64,000 bases of DNA, from the NCBI GenBank assembly GCA_959347315.1, contig OY365810.1, positions 24,952,604 through 25,016,603 of the forward strand, written 5' to 3'. Shown piece after piece: positions 35,001 to 46,480 of this stretch; position 1 is the stretch's first letter; each line of letters begins with the position of its first letter. A model generated the notes under the pieces. That model was not told the origin of the DNA, made no database searches, and worked only from the letters and a program-made list of their open reading frames with translations. The position numbers and the translations under genes are program-made. Source of the stretch: Bimastos eiseni. Taxonomy: Eukaryota; Annelida; Clitellata; Crassiclitellata; Lumbricidae.

Positions 35001-35272
35001 TTGCTCTATATTTCGATGCATATTTCAATTAATGGAAGCCCTGTGCATGAAACAACGTCCTTCAGATGCTTCAGATGCGCCATAGAAAAAATCAGGTACG
35101 TGCTAAAATACAGATCAACTGAGAAAATACTGTTAAGCAAATGGTCTTTCATGTTTTGTTGGGAGGAGGTATTGAATGTATGTATGTGTATAATTTATGT
35201 ATGTATGTATCCATGTATGTATGTATGTATGCGAAATGTATTCGTATTGGCCGCTGATGTCTATATAAATAG

Positions 35273-35599
35273 ATGTCCGGTTGGTTGGTGCAGCTGCTGC
35301 TGCTGCTGCTGTTGGCGATGGTGGTCTTGCCGTCGTCGTATAAAAGCGCTAATCAAATGTCTGATCGTCGGTTCTTGGCTGACCCTCTTCCTCTTCCCCA
35401 CTTCTTCTTCTTCCTCCTCCTCCTCCTCCGCCTCTCCTCGTCCTCGTCCTCTTTCTCCTGTGACCGATGTGAGGCGCCGTCATCTGGTCGGCGCATGGTA
35501 CTTGGACGGCGACAAGACGATCGCTGCATTTGGACACTTGCTGCAGCAGGAGCCATATGCAACTGCCGACGGTACGTACTGCCTCTTCGTAATCTTTAA
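35273..35599 (+). other. signal-peptide-like ORF over trinucleotide repeats
   Basis: From ATG at 35273 the frame reads MSGWLVQLLLLLLLAMVVLP, then SSYKSANQMSDRRFLADP, a convincing secretion signal on paper. However, the leucines come from a (CTG)n run and the later Phe/Leu/Ser from a (TTC/TCC)n tract. An alternative frame gives VGAWYLDGDKTIAAFGHLLQ just before a donor-like GTACGTAC at 35571, with the pyrimidine tract acting as a possible acceptor. I do not recognise either product. Confidence 0.2.
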
Positions 35600-35629
35600 T
35601 GTCTTCTTTGTGTCATATCAACTCCTCCA

Positions 35630-35760
35630 CTGCTCTCACTATGGCAGTGCCAGTCCCAAGCCTGGATAAAGAAGGAGGGCGTCGTCATCACATAGCGTTG
35701 TTAGGCTAAAACTACTTCTACGACTACAACTATTACTACATATTATTGCTAGTCCGCGCT
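35630..35760 (+). mobile_element. retroposon segment R, copy 2
   Basis: GTGCCAGTCCCAAGCCTGG and GGAGGGCGTCGTC match the segment at 24520-24660. Confidence 0.45.
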
Positions 35761-36065
35761 TCTTTCAGGCACTCGATGTTTATAAGATAAATTTCCATTA
35801 CTACTGTCGGTTGGGCATTTGTTGGATTCCCTTGTGGAATTATTGTCCCACGGTTGACCATAAAACTCCAATCGAATTCCAGGATCGTGTTTCTCGTCTA
35901 TTAATAACAGAATGCTAGCAGCAATAACCAACTAATACATATCATTCACTCATCTACAATGTATAAAGTACGATGTAACTTGATGTTTAGAGTAAGACTT
36001 AAATGAACCCGAATCATTGCGTCGCTGAAAACTAAGCACGCTGCGACGTTCAAGGCATTACTATA
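35761..36065. other. no gene seen
   Basis: Unassigned. Confidence 0.5.
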
Positions 36066-36180
36066 CGACAATGTAAACAATGACGTCATAATGCCACATT
36101 GTCTCGTACCATCATAATCAAATTGTTATTTCGCAGTGACGTCATCACACAATTTAACGCGGGGCGTTATATAATTTGCA
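36066..36180 (+). promoter_or_regulatory. paired CRE sites upstream of a TATA-like box
   Basis: Two perfect TGACGTCA palindromes (36081-36088 and 36137-36144) each sit inside a flanking inverted repeat (ACAATGT/ACATTGT and AAATTGT/ACAATTT). TATATAA is at 36168-36174. TGACGTCA is the CREB/ATF site. The arrangement is promoter-like, but no gene is visible downstream, and the inverted repeats could instead mark a mobile-element end. Confidence 0.3.
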
Positions 36181-36922
36181 GGAAACATATGCGAACGCTG
36201 ACCTGTTCAGTGTCCATAAACGTTGACCTCGCGCATGATGACGCCATAATTGAAATTCGTATACATGGCCTGCGATGACAACCATGAATTTGTGTGATGA
36301 CGTGCGAAAAGCCTTAAAACAAACACAGAACCAGAAACTCATTTAGAAATTCCATGAAATAAACCCAGAAGGTTCATAGGAGACATCTGTGTACACTCAA
36401 CTTAAATTGATATTCATACAATGCGTTCAGAGCCCTTGACGCCACGTTCTGTTCTAACCAAAATACTGTTTTCTCTTCAGCAGAGTGTGGCTCAGGTGTG
36501 CGCTAAAACAGATAATCCTGAAGAGGCGCTATATGAATTTCTTAAACGAATTAATGATTGCACACACACTTGTGTAACACACACATGCACACACACACGT
36601 GTATGAACATATATTATATATATATACATATATATGTATATGTATATTCATACACGTTTGCAATATACTTCATTAGCTATAAGCGTCGGGCGACATGCGG
36701 TCATTTCACGCAATGTCAGGTTGCACTATCTATACAGCGGGTGAGCCCAACTCATAACACGACACATAATCTCGAAGTTTTAAGTTATATTTAAAGAAAT
36801 AAATAACTCATTAAAACATCTCAGAAAAGTCCTTCACCTAAACATTGATGCCACGCACCTTTTGTAGTCGACGATTAAGTTCAAATAACCCTCTGTGACG
36901 CAAAACATCACCTCTCCACCGT
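36181..36922. other. no gene seen; short CA and AT runs
   Basis: ACACACAC at 36560-36600, TATATA at 36610-36645, and an L2-like tail AGGCGCTATATGAATTT at 36525. Confidence 0.45.
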
Positions 36923-37370
36923 CAGTAGGACTCCCGCTAACAAATAGTTTTGCAGCGAGTACTCGGTCGAGTAGTTTAGCAGGTACTTGAGTACCCGTTA
37001 ATACCGGAAGGGCTTAATACAAGATGCATAGTATACAAGCTGCATGACTTCTACCATAGACCATAGATAGACAAAGTAGATATAGCAGTCAGTAATAGTA
37101 AGTAAGGAAACTATAAAGTCTGCAACCTGGACCTAATATAGGCTGCAATTTTTCTGCAAGCACGCAATTGTCAATTGTAATGAATTAACTCACTAAAGAG
37201 TCACCATAATTTGGAAAACTGGAACCGGAAATTGTTATTTTGCGGCTGGAAGTGGAATTAAACGACCGAAGTGTAATTAAACGGGTGCGCGAGTATAAAA
37301 ATTACTCGAGTAATTTTAGAGTCGGAAACTCGCGAGTAACCGAGTACCCGGGCAGTTTTAACAGTCACTG
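36923..37370. mobile_element. possible MITE with ACTCGAGTA-rich ends
   Basis: Both ends begin with CAGT (CAGTAGGACTCC on the left, CAGTGACTGTTAAAACTGCC on the right, inverted). Both carry many GAGTA/TACTC words (GAGTACTCGGTCGAGTA; TTACTCGAGTAATTTTAGAG). No target duplication is visible. Confidence 0.35.
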
Positions 37371-38498
37371 AACGATATCACACACACACAATCATTCACT
37401 GGGCTATTATTTCTGAGACAGTGATGCCCAGATTTGCATTTCGTCTGATTAGCCTATATATATAAATATATATATATATACATTTGTGCGTATAAATTAT
37501 ATTCATGCAATGCCTTGAAATTGACAAACTCATATACACTGACCATGCAGTCGTCGTCATGCCATCATGTTGCGAACGTCAACTGGCCCTTACAAGTTAC
37601 AACACGGCAATATATATATGTATATATATATTGTATATATATAATTATACATGCAAATGCATGTAGGGATGCATGCTGGAACAGGAAATTCCGTCTTGGA
37701 ACAATCTACCTTAAACCTCATTTGAATCATTCCACTTGCCGAACAGACCGGAAACGTCTTCACCGTGGAACGAACCGGAACTGCGTCACACGCCATGTGA
37801 TGTTTTATTTTTGATTGCTTAACTGCTCAGTTCTACCGTTGCTAAATGTTTATATACAGGCAGCAGTTGCACGCGAGCTAAGGCATATATATATATAATA
37901 TATATATAATATATATTATATATATATATATATATTTGCTCCCGTGCCACTGCTGCATGTATATAAACATATATAAAGGTGATATATAAAGATGGTACGC
38001 AATTAATGCTTCAATAAGTATGCATACATACATACATATAAGTATATATATCTATATTATATACGTTCATAAAAAGCACGTTCCCAGTATGCATCTAGCT
38101 ATTTTGAGAACTGCAGCTAATGATGGAAAAAGATACCGCGATAGGTATGTAGAACATTCAACCCATATCTACATATATGTACACAGTCTACAGCGTCTAC
38201 ATGCATATATGCAATTACGCTGAATATATCTCCGGCCTTTGTAAGTAATATGCTTCTAAATGCGTCTGAAGCTGTGGACTGGTCTGTGGAGTAGTCGACA
38301 TGTAGGCCACGGCCTGACGTATGCATGCATCATTGTACAATGGGAGGAGGCATTCTCGTTGGAAAAGTACTCCGCTTTGAAACAATGATGTCTAAAAAGC
38401 AATGTAAACAACTAATGTTTGCTATAGGTCTATGCCTGCCCTAAAGGAATCGTAGGTCTATTTTAGGCCTACACAACACAGATCACATAATTTATTTA
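37371..38498. other. no gene seen; AT dinucleotide arrays
   Basis: AT arrays at 37460-37485, 37606-37650 and 37886-37936. Confidence 0.5.
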
Positions 38499-38711
38499 TT
38501 CTGAAATTTGATAACGACCTTCTTCCAACAGCTTTTGCTCAGAAGTGCACACGGCTCGACAACGCAATTGCTGTTGTATTGCAGAACAATTATTGTGTGC
38601 GAATGACCTGCTCAATGTCTCTACACAGTAACGCCTTGGACGCGGGTCGAACCTGCTCACTCAGCGCGCACTGAGTGTTACGGGCCGACCGCTCTAACCA
38701 CTGAGCCACAC
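38499..38711 (-). mobile_element. SINE-A copy
   Basis: On the minus strand, GTGGCTCAGTGGTTAGAGCG heads the element, followed by CAGGTTCGACCCGC, a central CACTGTG-like block and the end GAAATTTCAGAATAAATAAA. Diverged but collinear with the other copies. Confidence 0.75.
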
Positions 38712-39540
38712 ATAGACATACGATCTATGTAATGGACGAAATAGATATTTCTTTGGGTATTAATTAGTTGGATATTTTGTAATAATTTAGCGCAGATAAA
38801 CACGATATTAGCAGACGAAAGACTTGCCAGTCTTGAGAGACGATGATCGTGCGCTTGCGCAAGGGCTTCTTATCTTGTGCAAAAAAACTTATCGTCTTTC
38901 CATGACGTCATTGGCGTCTTGTGCGTGCGTCATGCTCTGAAGCGTGTATGTCATATGGAAAACGACACGTAGTAGGCACCTGTCTGATGCTTTGAAGATG
39001 ATGCTGTAGTTGTCGTTAGTAACGTCCTTCACGCTGGTCTCTAATGTACAAGACAAGAACTTTCCATTTGGCAAATAGCAGGCGGTTTGAAAATCGATCG
39101 CGTTGGGTTGAGCAATGCGCGGTCGACCTCATGAGCCTTTGCGTGTAGTACATTTTGTTTATCGTAATAGTGTGACTGCGTATGGAATGGAGAGTTATAA
39201 TCTCAATCAATCAATTTTGTTTACATGTAGCCACACAACAAGAAGTTTACTCAAGGCAAAAAACATAAAGAATATCAGTTATAAAAGAAAAGGCTACAAA
39301 GGGAGCCCCGAAAGGGATTGAAATTCCGCTAGAAGAGACACCCGAGTAGCAGAATCACCGACAGAAAAGAAAACCACTGTAATTACCATTGTTTCTGTTC
39401 TTGGCGCACTAGGATAAATAAATAAATTCCCAGAAACAAAGAATTCTTAACTAGTTAACCAACTTAATTATTGCAGAGGTGTGCATGGGCGACAGGTGTG
39501 GGACCAAAATCCAAAGTGATACCATCTGCTATGCAGTGTT
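38712..39540. other. no gene seen
   Basis: Unassigned AT-rich sequence. Confidence 0.5.
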
Positions 39541-39544
39541 ATAA

Positions 39545-39785
39545 TATCGACTGATCCCGTTGGGGATCTATGTATATACCATTTATTAAAAAGGATCGCA
39601 ACTTGTTTTTAAGTCAATGAGGGGTAATAGAAAGACGTATTTCCAGTGGGAAGTGTTCCAGATCAATGGGCCCGAAGACCTAAGACTAAATTTTTTTAGG
39701 TTTGTCCGGGTTCTAACAGGGCGGTATGCGCGGGAATTATTTACTGGTGCAATAGGCATAGATGTCAGAGCCCATGGAAAAATAG
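39545..39785 (-). pseudogene. LINE ORF2 C-terminal remnant, type 3
   Basis: The minus strand encodes RPVRTRTNLKKFSLRSSGPL and IWN, matching the RTN.R.FSi...GP..WN.LP C-terminal motif of CR1/Jockey-type ORF2. It is short and ends in stops. Confidence 0.55.
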
Positions 39786-40144
39786 TTTGAGAATACCTAG
39801 TACATTATTGCTCGCCTTCACCGCCATTGGTGCTATAAATATTTAAAAAAATTAGTGGCGTTACAGAATGTCGTCATGGGACGTGAGGTGTTGATCAATT
39901 TTGCTATGGCCAATCGTCTTACCTAATGGTGGAGATCAGTCAGAAGTCATTTGCAACGGAATTCAATCACCGTTGTCGCGAGTAAGTAATGTGAAGCAAT
40001 GTACATTAAGTAAATTGAATGATGGCTCCAGGTTCGTATTGGAGTCTAGAATCAAGCTTGTTGATTCAATTCTTGATTTAGCTATGATCAGACAAAGATA
40101 AGCAGATGGAGCTCACTGAATTATTATATGTCTGGTGCGACGTC
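39786..40144. other. no gene seen
   Basis: Unassigned. Confidence 0.5.
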
Positions 40145-40360
40145 TTCTGCCGATTATTATTATTATTATTATTGCTATTATTATTATTAATATTATTATT
40201 ATTATTATTATTAAACGGGCGATTTCTAGAGCGCCGTAACGCAGCCATGCCGCACCTGATCTTTGCAGGACAAGAGATCAAGAAGAGCGGTGGCTCGCTC
40301 TCCTCAACTGAGAAGCTCTGCTCTAGGCATCAGGCAATGGCACATCGAAACAAAGTGGCT
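40145..40360 (-). mobile_element. retroposon 3' end with (AAT)n tail, copy 2
   Basis: On the minus strand, GCATGGCTGCGTTACGGCGC and TCTAGAAATCGCCCGTTTAA run into about 20 AAT-type units. Same family and orientation as 18545-18690. Confidence 0.65.
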
Positions 40361-40375
40361 ATTAGGTCAACATCC

Positions 40376-40378
40376 AAC

Positions 40379-40414
<36 letters not shown>

Positions 40415-40700
40415 TACAGAGACAGAGACATACAGAGAGGGTCGAAACAGACAGACATATAGACGGAGACAGAGACAAATAGAGGTAGACAGAGGCAGAC
40501 AGAGACAGATGGAGACAGATGGAGACAGACAGACAGAGGCAGAGAGACACAGAGACACAGAGACAGAGAGTCAGAGAGAGATAGAAAGAGAGAGAAAGAG
40601 AGTAAGAGACAGAGAGACAGAGAGAGAGACAGAGAGAGAGACAGAGAGAGACAGAGAGAGACAGAGAGAGACATAGAGAGACAGAGAGAAACCGAGAGAG
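40376..40700. repeat. (CAGA)n to (GA)n purine array
   Basis: ACAGACAGACAG grades into GAGAGACAGAGAGAGA over about 320 bp. Confidence 0.95.
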
Positions 40701-41890
40701 AGATGGTAATGATTTTAGATGTGACACGATTTTCTCGTTAGCAATGATGTGACTGATTCATTGGAGTTAAATTGGCATCATGCAAAGTATTACGAATGTA
40801 TTATGTGGTTCCATCTATCACTTCTTTCCATCTATCATTTCTTTCCATCTATCCTTTTGCAACTAGGTCTATCTATTACTTTAAACATTTCTACAACGTC
40901 AATTTGTGCAGCAAATATCTAATATATATATATATCAATCTGCTTTAACATATAATATATAATATAAAATGATTCAAAATATATGCATATTTATACACAA
41001 TCGGTGTTTCCATGTCTTAAAGGAAATATCTGCAAACACAATTGTCTTCCTGCAGTTACCTTGATTATACTTGAGCATTTTGTCACATAGTTGTCCACGA
41101 GTCAGGTCGACCCACGATTCGGGTCGGATTGGGTTGGATTTGCGTCACGAATAACTGTACTTTGGCTGTTCGGGTCAAGATCCTGGTGGTTCGGATCTAG
41201 TCGAGTCTTCAGACTGAACATATTTAGACCATTTTTATGCATGGCTTAATTTAAACTCTGTGGAAGTAGGTTGCTCACAGAATTATAGAGAGAACGGTAG
41301 AACCTGTGTGCCTGCATGCCTGGGGATTGTTGGGGTAAGAAATTAAGAATCAGAATAAACCGATAGGTTAAGTGATATGAAGTGCAGGATCTAGGGTTAA
41401 AGAATGTGCCCGGTCAGCTAATAGACCAAAATATGCCTAAATCTTCGTTTCGTTGGCTTTCTGTATCAACTCGGGGTTCTTCATTCCATAAAACATTCTT
41501 AGGGCTAGACTCTTGCCAACCACACTATATATTTTAAATAAGTCCTTATTTACAACAGTTATTATGCATTCAAACAGATCAATTAATTAGTTTCTTTCGT
41601 CACACCTGTTATACCTTCACGAACTGTTTCAGATGCTTGACTTACGTTTTGGAACTTCTCCCTGTATCTGCTCTTTCTGTTCAGTATTAACTCGTGTATG
41701 CAGACATAGTTATATATTTTGCACATGCATATATATATATATATTTTCAAGAAACCACTTACATACAGACAAACCTCTGTACACACGCATTACTATAAGG
41801 ACACATGTACAGCATTGTACAAACGCGTGTATAATAGGCTGGAAGAGACATAAGTGATGTGATATGTGATTAATTTACCTGTATGTATGT
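40701..41890. other. no gene seen
   Basis: Contains repeated CTTTCCATCTATCA words at 40815-40855 and a GGGTCGG-rich patch at 41110-41210 that may be an old MITE. AT run at 41729-41745. Confidence 0.45.
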
Positions 41891-41891
41891 C

Positions 41892-41894
41892 ATT

Positions 41895-41970
<76 letters not shown>

Positions 41971-42030
41971 CCGGCGTCATAAAACATCTTCACCACCATC
42001 GTCATCGTCAACGTCGACGTCGGCGCCGTC
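41892..42030. repeat. (ATC)n array grading into GTC words
   Basis: About 80 bp of near-pure ATC (41892-41970), then CACCATCGTCATCGTCAACG-type units. Similar ATC/GTC sequence resumes in the same orientation at 42598-42665, beyond the foldback element. Confidence 0.95.
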
Positions 42031-42040
42031 AAAGATTTAG

Positions 42041-42573
42041 TTCAATTACCAAGCGCGCAAAACCGCGCCGCCAATTGCCGCGCGTGGCTCATTACCGCAC
42101 CGATCATAACCGCGCATGTCGTCACTTATAGACGCCTTATAAATTGTCCACCAACTTATAATTATCACACCCTTATTGTAAGCGGGGGTGATGAAAAGAT
42201 TTTTATTTAACTAGAGGCTGGATTAATTGAAAGAATTTTGATCAAGTATAAGCCGCATTAGGGAAAAGAATTATGTTCACTAGAAAGTAGATTCATGAAA
42301 AAGTTCTGTTCAAACAGAGGCTGGATTCATGAAAAGAATGCCGCCTAAGTGGAAGCTGAAATGATGAAAAGATTTCTGTTTAACTAGAAGTTGTATCTTT
42401 TAAAAGAATTCAGTCTGATTAGAGGCGGGATTGATGAACTGAATGCTGTTGAAATGGTGCGGGAATCATATAAATGCATGTTCTCTTCTCTCCCATGTGC
42501 GCGGTTCTGATCGGCACGGTAATGAGCCTCGCGCGGTTATTGGCCGCGCGGTATTGTGCGCGTGGTAACTGAA
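42041..42573. mobile_element. foldback/MITE element with 81-bp inverted arms
   Basis: The left arm 42041-42121 and right arm 42493-42573 are inverted copies at about 85 percent identity by eye (TTCAATTACC against TTCAGTTACC; GGCTCATTACCG shared). They are very CpG-rich in an AT-rich region, with the internal word CCGCGC repeated. Between them lie eight diverged units of 34-36 bp (42185-42457, consensus near GAGGCTGGATTCATGAAAAG). The flanks are ATC/GTC repeats in the same orientation on both sides, consistent with insertion into that array. No coding capacity. Confidence 0.75.
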
Positions 42574-42597
42574 GGATATCGTCGTGAAAGACTTCTC

Positions 42598-42665
42598 ATC
42601 ATCATCGGTGTCGTCGTAATCGTCATCATCATCATCATTATCAACAACGACAGCATTATCACTAT
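42598..42665. repeat. (ATC/GTC)n, right flank of the foldback
   Basis: ATCATCATCGGTGTCGTCGT-type units. Confidence 0.85.
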
Positions 42666-43182
42666 CGTCATACATGTAAATGGTGAGTCCCTACTAGGAG
42701 CATTTCCATTTCCATGACTTTTCGTCTCCAGAACGTGTGATGGTCACATTGCATGTGTTGTCTAAAGATCCGTTCGTATAGATCCGGCTCAACTGTTCGG
42801 GTCCGTGTGCGTCTTGATCGGAAATTATCTCTTATTTCGAAATCTTTATATGCAATCGATAAAGCTATTCAAACATTATTTCCAAGAACAGATTGAACAG
42901 CTAACATTGATAGCAAAATTTCGGGGCAGACGCTTTAAATATCTTCAATTCTGTAACTCATTTTCTCCTAAATACAGTTTATAAATGGTCATCATCGCAG
43001 GTTCGAGCTCAGTAAGTTGATTCTGTTTATAAGGATGTGCCTCTGGAACCAGTTTTGCAGTGTAGTTACATAACCTTGGAAATAAGCAATAAATGTGCAA
43101 TGCGACCGGTCCCGTGTCCCAGACCCAGGCATCCGCTCACTGCCGATTCAGGGGCCGAATAGAACGAAATAAACGTACCCTT
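42666..43182. other. no gene seen
   Basis: Unassigned sequence. Confidence 0.5.
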
Positions 43183-43977
43183 AGAAGAGAAGAAGAAGAA
43201 GAAGAAGAAGAAGAAGAAGAAGAAGAAGAAGAAGAAGAAGAAGAAGAAGAAGAAGAAGAAGAAGAAGAAGAAGAAGAAGAAGAAGGAAGAAGAAGAAGAA
43301 GAAGAAGAAGAAGAAGAAGAAGAAGAAGAAGAAGAAGAAGAAGAAGAAGAAGAAGAAGAAGAAGAAGAAGAAGAAGAAGAAGAAGAAGAAGAAGAAGAAG
43401 AAGAAGAAGAAGAGAAGAAGAAGAAGAAGAGAAGAAGAAGAAGAAGAAGAAGAAGAAGAAGAAGAAGAAGAAGAAGAAGAAGAAGAAGAAGAAGAAGAAG
43501 AAGAAGAAGAAGAAGAAGAAGAAGAAGAAGAAGAAGAAGAAGAAGAAGAAGAAGAGAAGAAGAAGAAGAAGAAGAAGAAGAAGAAGAAGAAGAAGAAGAA
43601 GAAGAAGAGAAGAAGAAGAAGAAGAAGAAGAAGAAGAAGAAGAGAAGAAGAAGAAGAAGAAGAAGAAGAAGAAGAAGAAGAAGAAGAAGAAGAAGAAGAA
43701 GAAGGAAGAAGAAGAAGAAGAAGAAGAAGAGAAGAAGAAGAAGAAGAAGAAGAAGAAGAAGAAGAAGAAGAAGAAGAAGAAGAAGAAGAAGAGAGAAGAA
43801 GAAGAAGAAGAAGAAGAAGAAGAAGAAGAAGAAGAAGAAGAAGAAGAAGAAGAAGAAGAAGAAGAAGAAGAGAAGAAGAAGAAGAAGAAGAAGAAGAAGA
43901 AGAAGAAGAAGAAGAAGAAAGAAGAAGAAGAAGAAGAAGAAGAGAAGAAGAAGAAGAAGAAGAAGAAGAAGAAGAGG
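43183..43977. repeat. (GAA)n array of about 795 bp
   Basis: An essentially pure GAA tract with about ten single-base phase slips (GAGAAG or GGAAG). The 332- and 363-residue homopolymer ORFs are artefacts. Long GAA/TTC tracts can form triplexes; that is known of the repeat class, not shown here. Confidence 0.98.
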
Positions 43978-44590
43978 ATTAGGAGGAAGACGGAGAATAG
44001 GAAGAAGCAGAATAAGAAGAATAAGAAGATGATGAGGAGGAGACAGAGGAGAAGTAAAAGGAAAAGAAAGAGGAGAAAAATAGGACTATGAAGAAGAAGA
44101 AGAGGAAGAAGAGGAGGAGGAGAAGGAGAAAGACAAGAAAGAAGAAGAGGAAGAGGAAGTAGTTCAATTGATGGTTGGTTGCTTTGTGCCTGTGACTGCC
44201 GTTCAACGTAAAGCAACCTGAGAGCCAAGGTCTGCTGAATCTTGCAGTACGAGCAACGGACGATGTGTACATAATTATAGAAATTATTATATACCCGTAT
44301 AATATTCTTTTATCCATTCATTCAATCGCTATATATAATATACGCAAAATCAAGCAACCTGCTAGTGAGCAGATGAAAAATAGATACGGTTGATGCGTGT
44401 GTATCTTTATTATCGTCTGAAAGAAATCGCCGACGACGAGATGGTTGAGGGGGCGAGTAGGATGGACTAGGAGGCGGCGGCGGCGCCAGGCTATTGATCA
44501 CCCAACCAACCGCAGACACAATGGCCGTTCGTTTTTCTCCGTTCACCTCGACTTAAAAGAAATTGTCCTGCCCAGTTATGTCTGATTCCT
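43978..44590. other. purine-rich edge, then no gene seen
   Basis: 43978-44165 is degenerate purine sequence decaying from the GAA array. The rest is unassigned. Confidence 0.5.
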
Positions 44591-45290
44591 TTTCCTTCCT
44601 GTTTCAATGTATTTCTCTTTTTAATCCTCTTTCTTCCTGATTTTGTCCATCCTTCTGTCTCTCTTTGTCCCTCTGCTTGTCTCTGTATACCCGCGTTACT
44701 GACTACCTGATTACCTCTGTATAGCGTATTTTGTTTGTCTTTTGGCTTACCTGTGTTCGTTTTGTCTCTGTCGTCCTCTTTCTCGCTGTCATTATGCCCA
44801 CACGTGTCTCCCTATTTTCCACCTCTTCCTTCTCTTTCCTCTCGTCCTTCTCTTCCTTCTCTTCTTCGTTTTATTCCTCATCCTTCTCTTTTTCTCTTTC
44901 GCTTGTCCTCCTCTTCCTTTTCCTCTTTATCTCCTCCTCTCTTCCTCCTCTTTCTCCTATTTTTTATCTCCTCTTTTTATTCTTCTTCCTTCTCCTCTCC
45001 TCTTCTACCGCCTTCTCCCTTTTCTCCACTTTCTCGCCCTCCTTCTCCTCCTTCTCCTCGTCCTTCTCCTCGTCCTCGTCCTCCTCGTCCTCGTCCTCGT
45101 CCTCCTCCATCCTCTTCGAGAGCCAATCGCAGAAATAGTCGCTGTGCATCATGCACCGGTGGTCAAGGTGCATCGATTGATTCGTTGGATGAAACGAGGC
45201 CGATGTGCACAGCTAGCCCTTCCTCTTCCCTGCCTCTTCTTTCCCGCCTGCCCTCTCTTCCTCCCCTTCCTCCTCTCTCATAACGACATC
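44591..45290. repeat. polypyrimidine tract (CTT/TCC/CTCGTC)
   Basis: About 520 bp of C/T-rich sequence with CTCGTCCTCGTCCTCC units at 45055-45110. After a short mixed-sequence island (45118-45215), another pyrimidine run follows to 45280. All three plus frames stay open because the tract lacks stops. Confidence 0.85.
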
Positions 45291-45379
45291 TGAACAACAT
45301 CCAGGCTCCGTCTGCACTGTCGTCCAAACAGAGCCCTGGATCAAGATAAACCAAAGACACGACGACCGACGAGCGCTCG

Positions 45380-45660
45380 ACAGATATATTGATGCACAGA
45401 TAGACACAGACAGTCTAGACATAGACAGCATGACAGAAAGACAGTCCTTTGCCGGCAGACAGATAGGCATGCAGACAGACACGTTGGTGGGCAGGCTGGC
45501 ATGCAGGCAGGCAGTTGACATCCTTCTTGCATGCGTGCGAAGTGCCAATAAGACCGAGTTTGAGAACGACGGTATGAGACTCAGACAGACAGACAGACAC
45601 GGACAGACAGACAGGCAGACTCAGACAGACAAACAGGCAGACACGGACAGACAAACTGAG
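45380..45660. repeat. degenerate (CAGA)n array
   Basis: ACAGACAGACAGGCAGAC-type units with insertions. Confidence 0.85.
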
Positions 45661-46255
45661 ACTGTCCAACAAAATTGGTGGATGACTGACCACAGATATT
45701 GACCTGCCAACGAAGATGTTGTTGGCCGAAGCGATCACAAAAGCCCCGAATCAAGCACTATATCCCAGCACATTCGACGGCGTTTAAGCGATGGCCGGAG
45801 GCTTGTTTGAAAAAAGATTGGGAGAAAGCAATATCTAGACCGAGGTTAATCTGAACGACGATACAAGACTTTAAGTAGCCGTAATGGTGCAAAACATCAG
45901 ATTGAAGCAATCAATCGGACATGACTTGGGTCAATCTGTCCGCAGAGGAAAATGGAAAGAACGGCGTTGGCAGCAGCTGTTCTCTTTTCACCAAAAACCA
46001 ATCGGTCGAAGTGTCAGACGAACTGATGAATAGCACCGATGAATAACGATCTCAGAGCCAGTCAACGACGAAAGAGGAAGAGGAAGACGAGGAGAAGTGG
46101 TCCACTTTTAAATGTTCAGACTAAATAAAGCTCTGAAACTAGTATTTTCAACCACGCCTTCCGTCTTGATGTCTATGCTTACTTCAGTCTCTGTCTGCGC
46201 CTAAGTGCAACCGTCTGTCTATATGCACGTATGTCTGGATTACGTCATCGACATT
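45661..46255. other. no gene seen
   Basis: Unassigned. Confidence 0.5.
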
Positions 46256-46480
46256 AATTTCTGTCTGTCTGTCTGTCTGTCTGTCTGTGTTGTCTGTGTA
46301 TATGTTTGTGTAAGCGCACGCACATCTGTATAACGTCAGCTATTTCTATTTCTGTCTGTCACTCTGTATGTCAGTAGCATGTATGTGCAGATGTCTGTCT
46401 GAATGTATGTGTATTTATGTCTGTCTGCCTCTATGCATGTGCATATATCTGTCTGTATGTACCTTTGTCTGTATGATGTC
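46256..46480. repeat. (CTGT)n core with degenerate flank
   Basis: Seven clean CTGT units at 46261-46289, with mutated ones after. Confidence 0.85.

Noticed and set aside
35001..35669. 222-residue ORF
   Set aside because: Most of its length is GTAT, CTG and TTC/TCC repeat translation. Only a short part is non-repetitive.
41100..41220. GGGTCGG-rich patch as a MITE
   Set aside because: Repeated words only; no inverted ends or target duplication found.
43093..44228. 332- and 363-residue Glu/Arg/Lys and Phe/Ser/Leu ORFs
   Set aside because: Pure products of the (GAA)n array, with one amino acid per phase and no domain.
44731..45293. Three overlapping plus-strand ORFs of 135-183 residues
   Set aside because: Pyrimidine-rich DNA lacks stop codons in all frames; no domain or codon signal.
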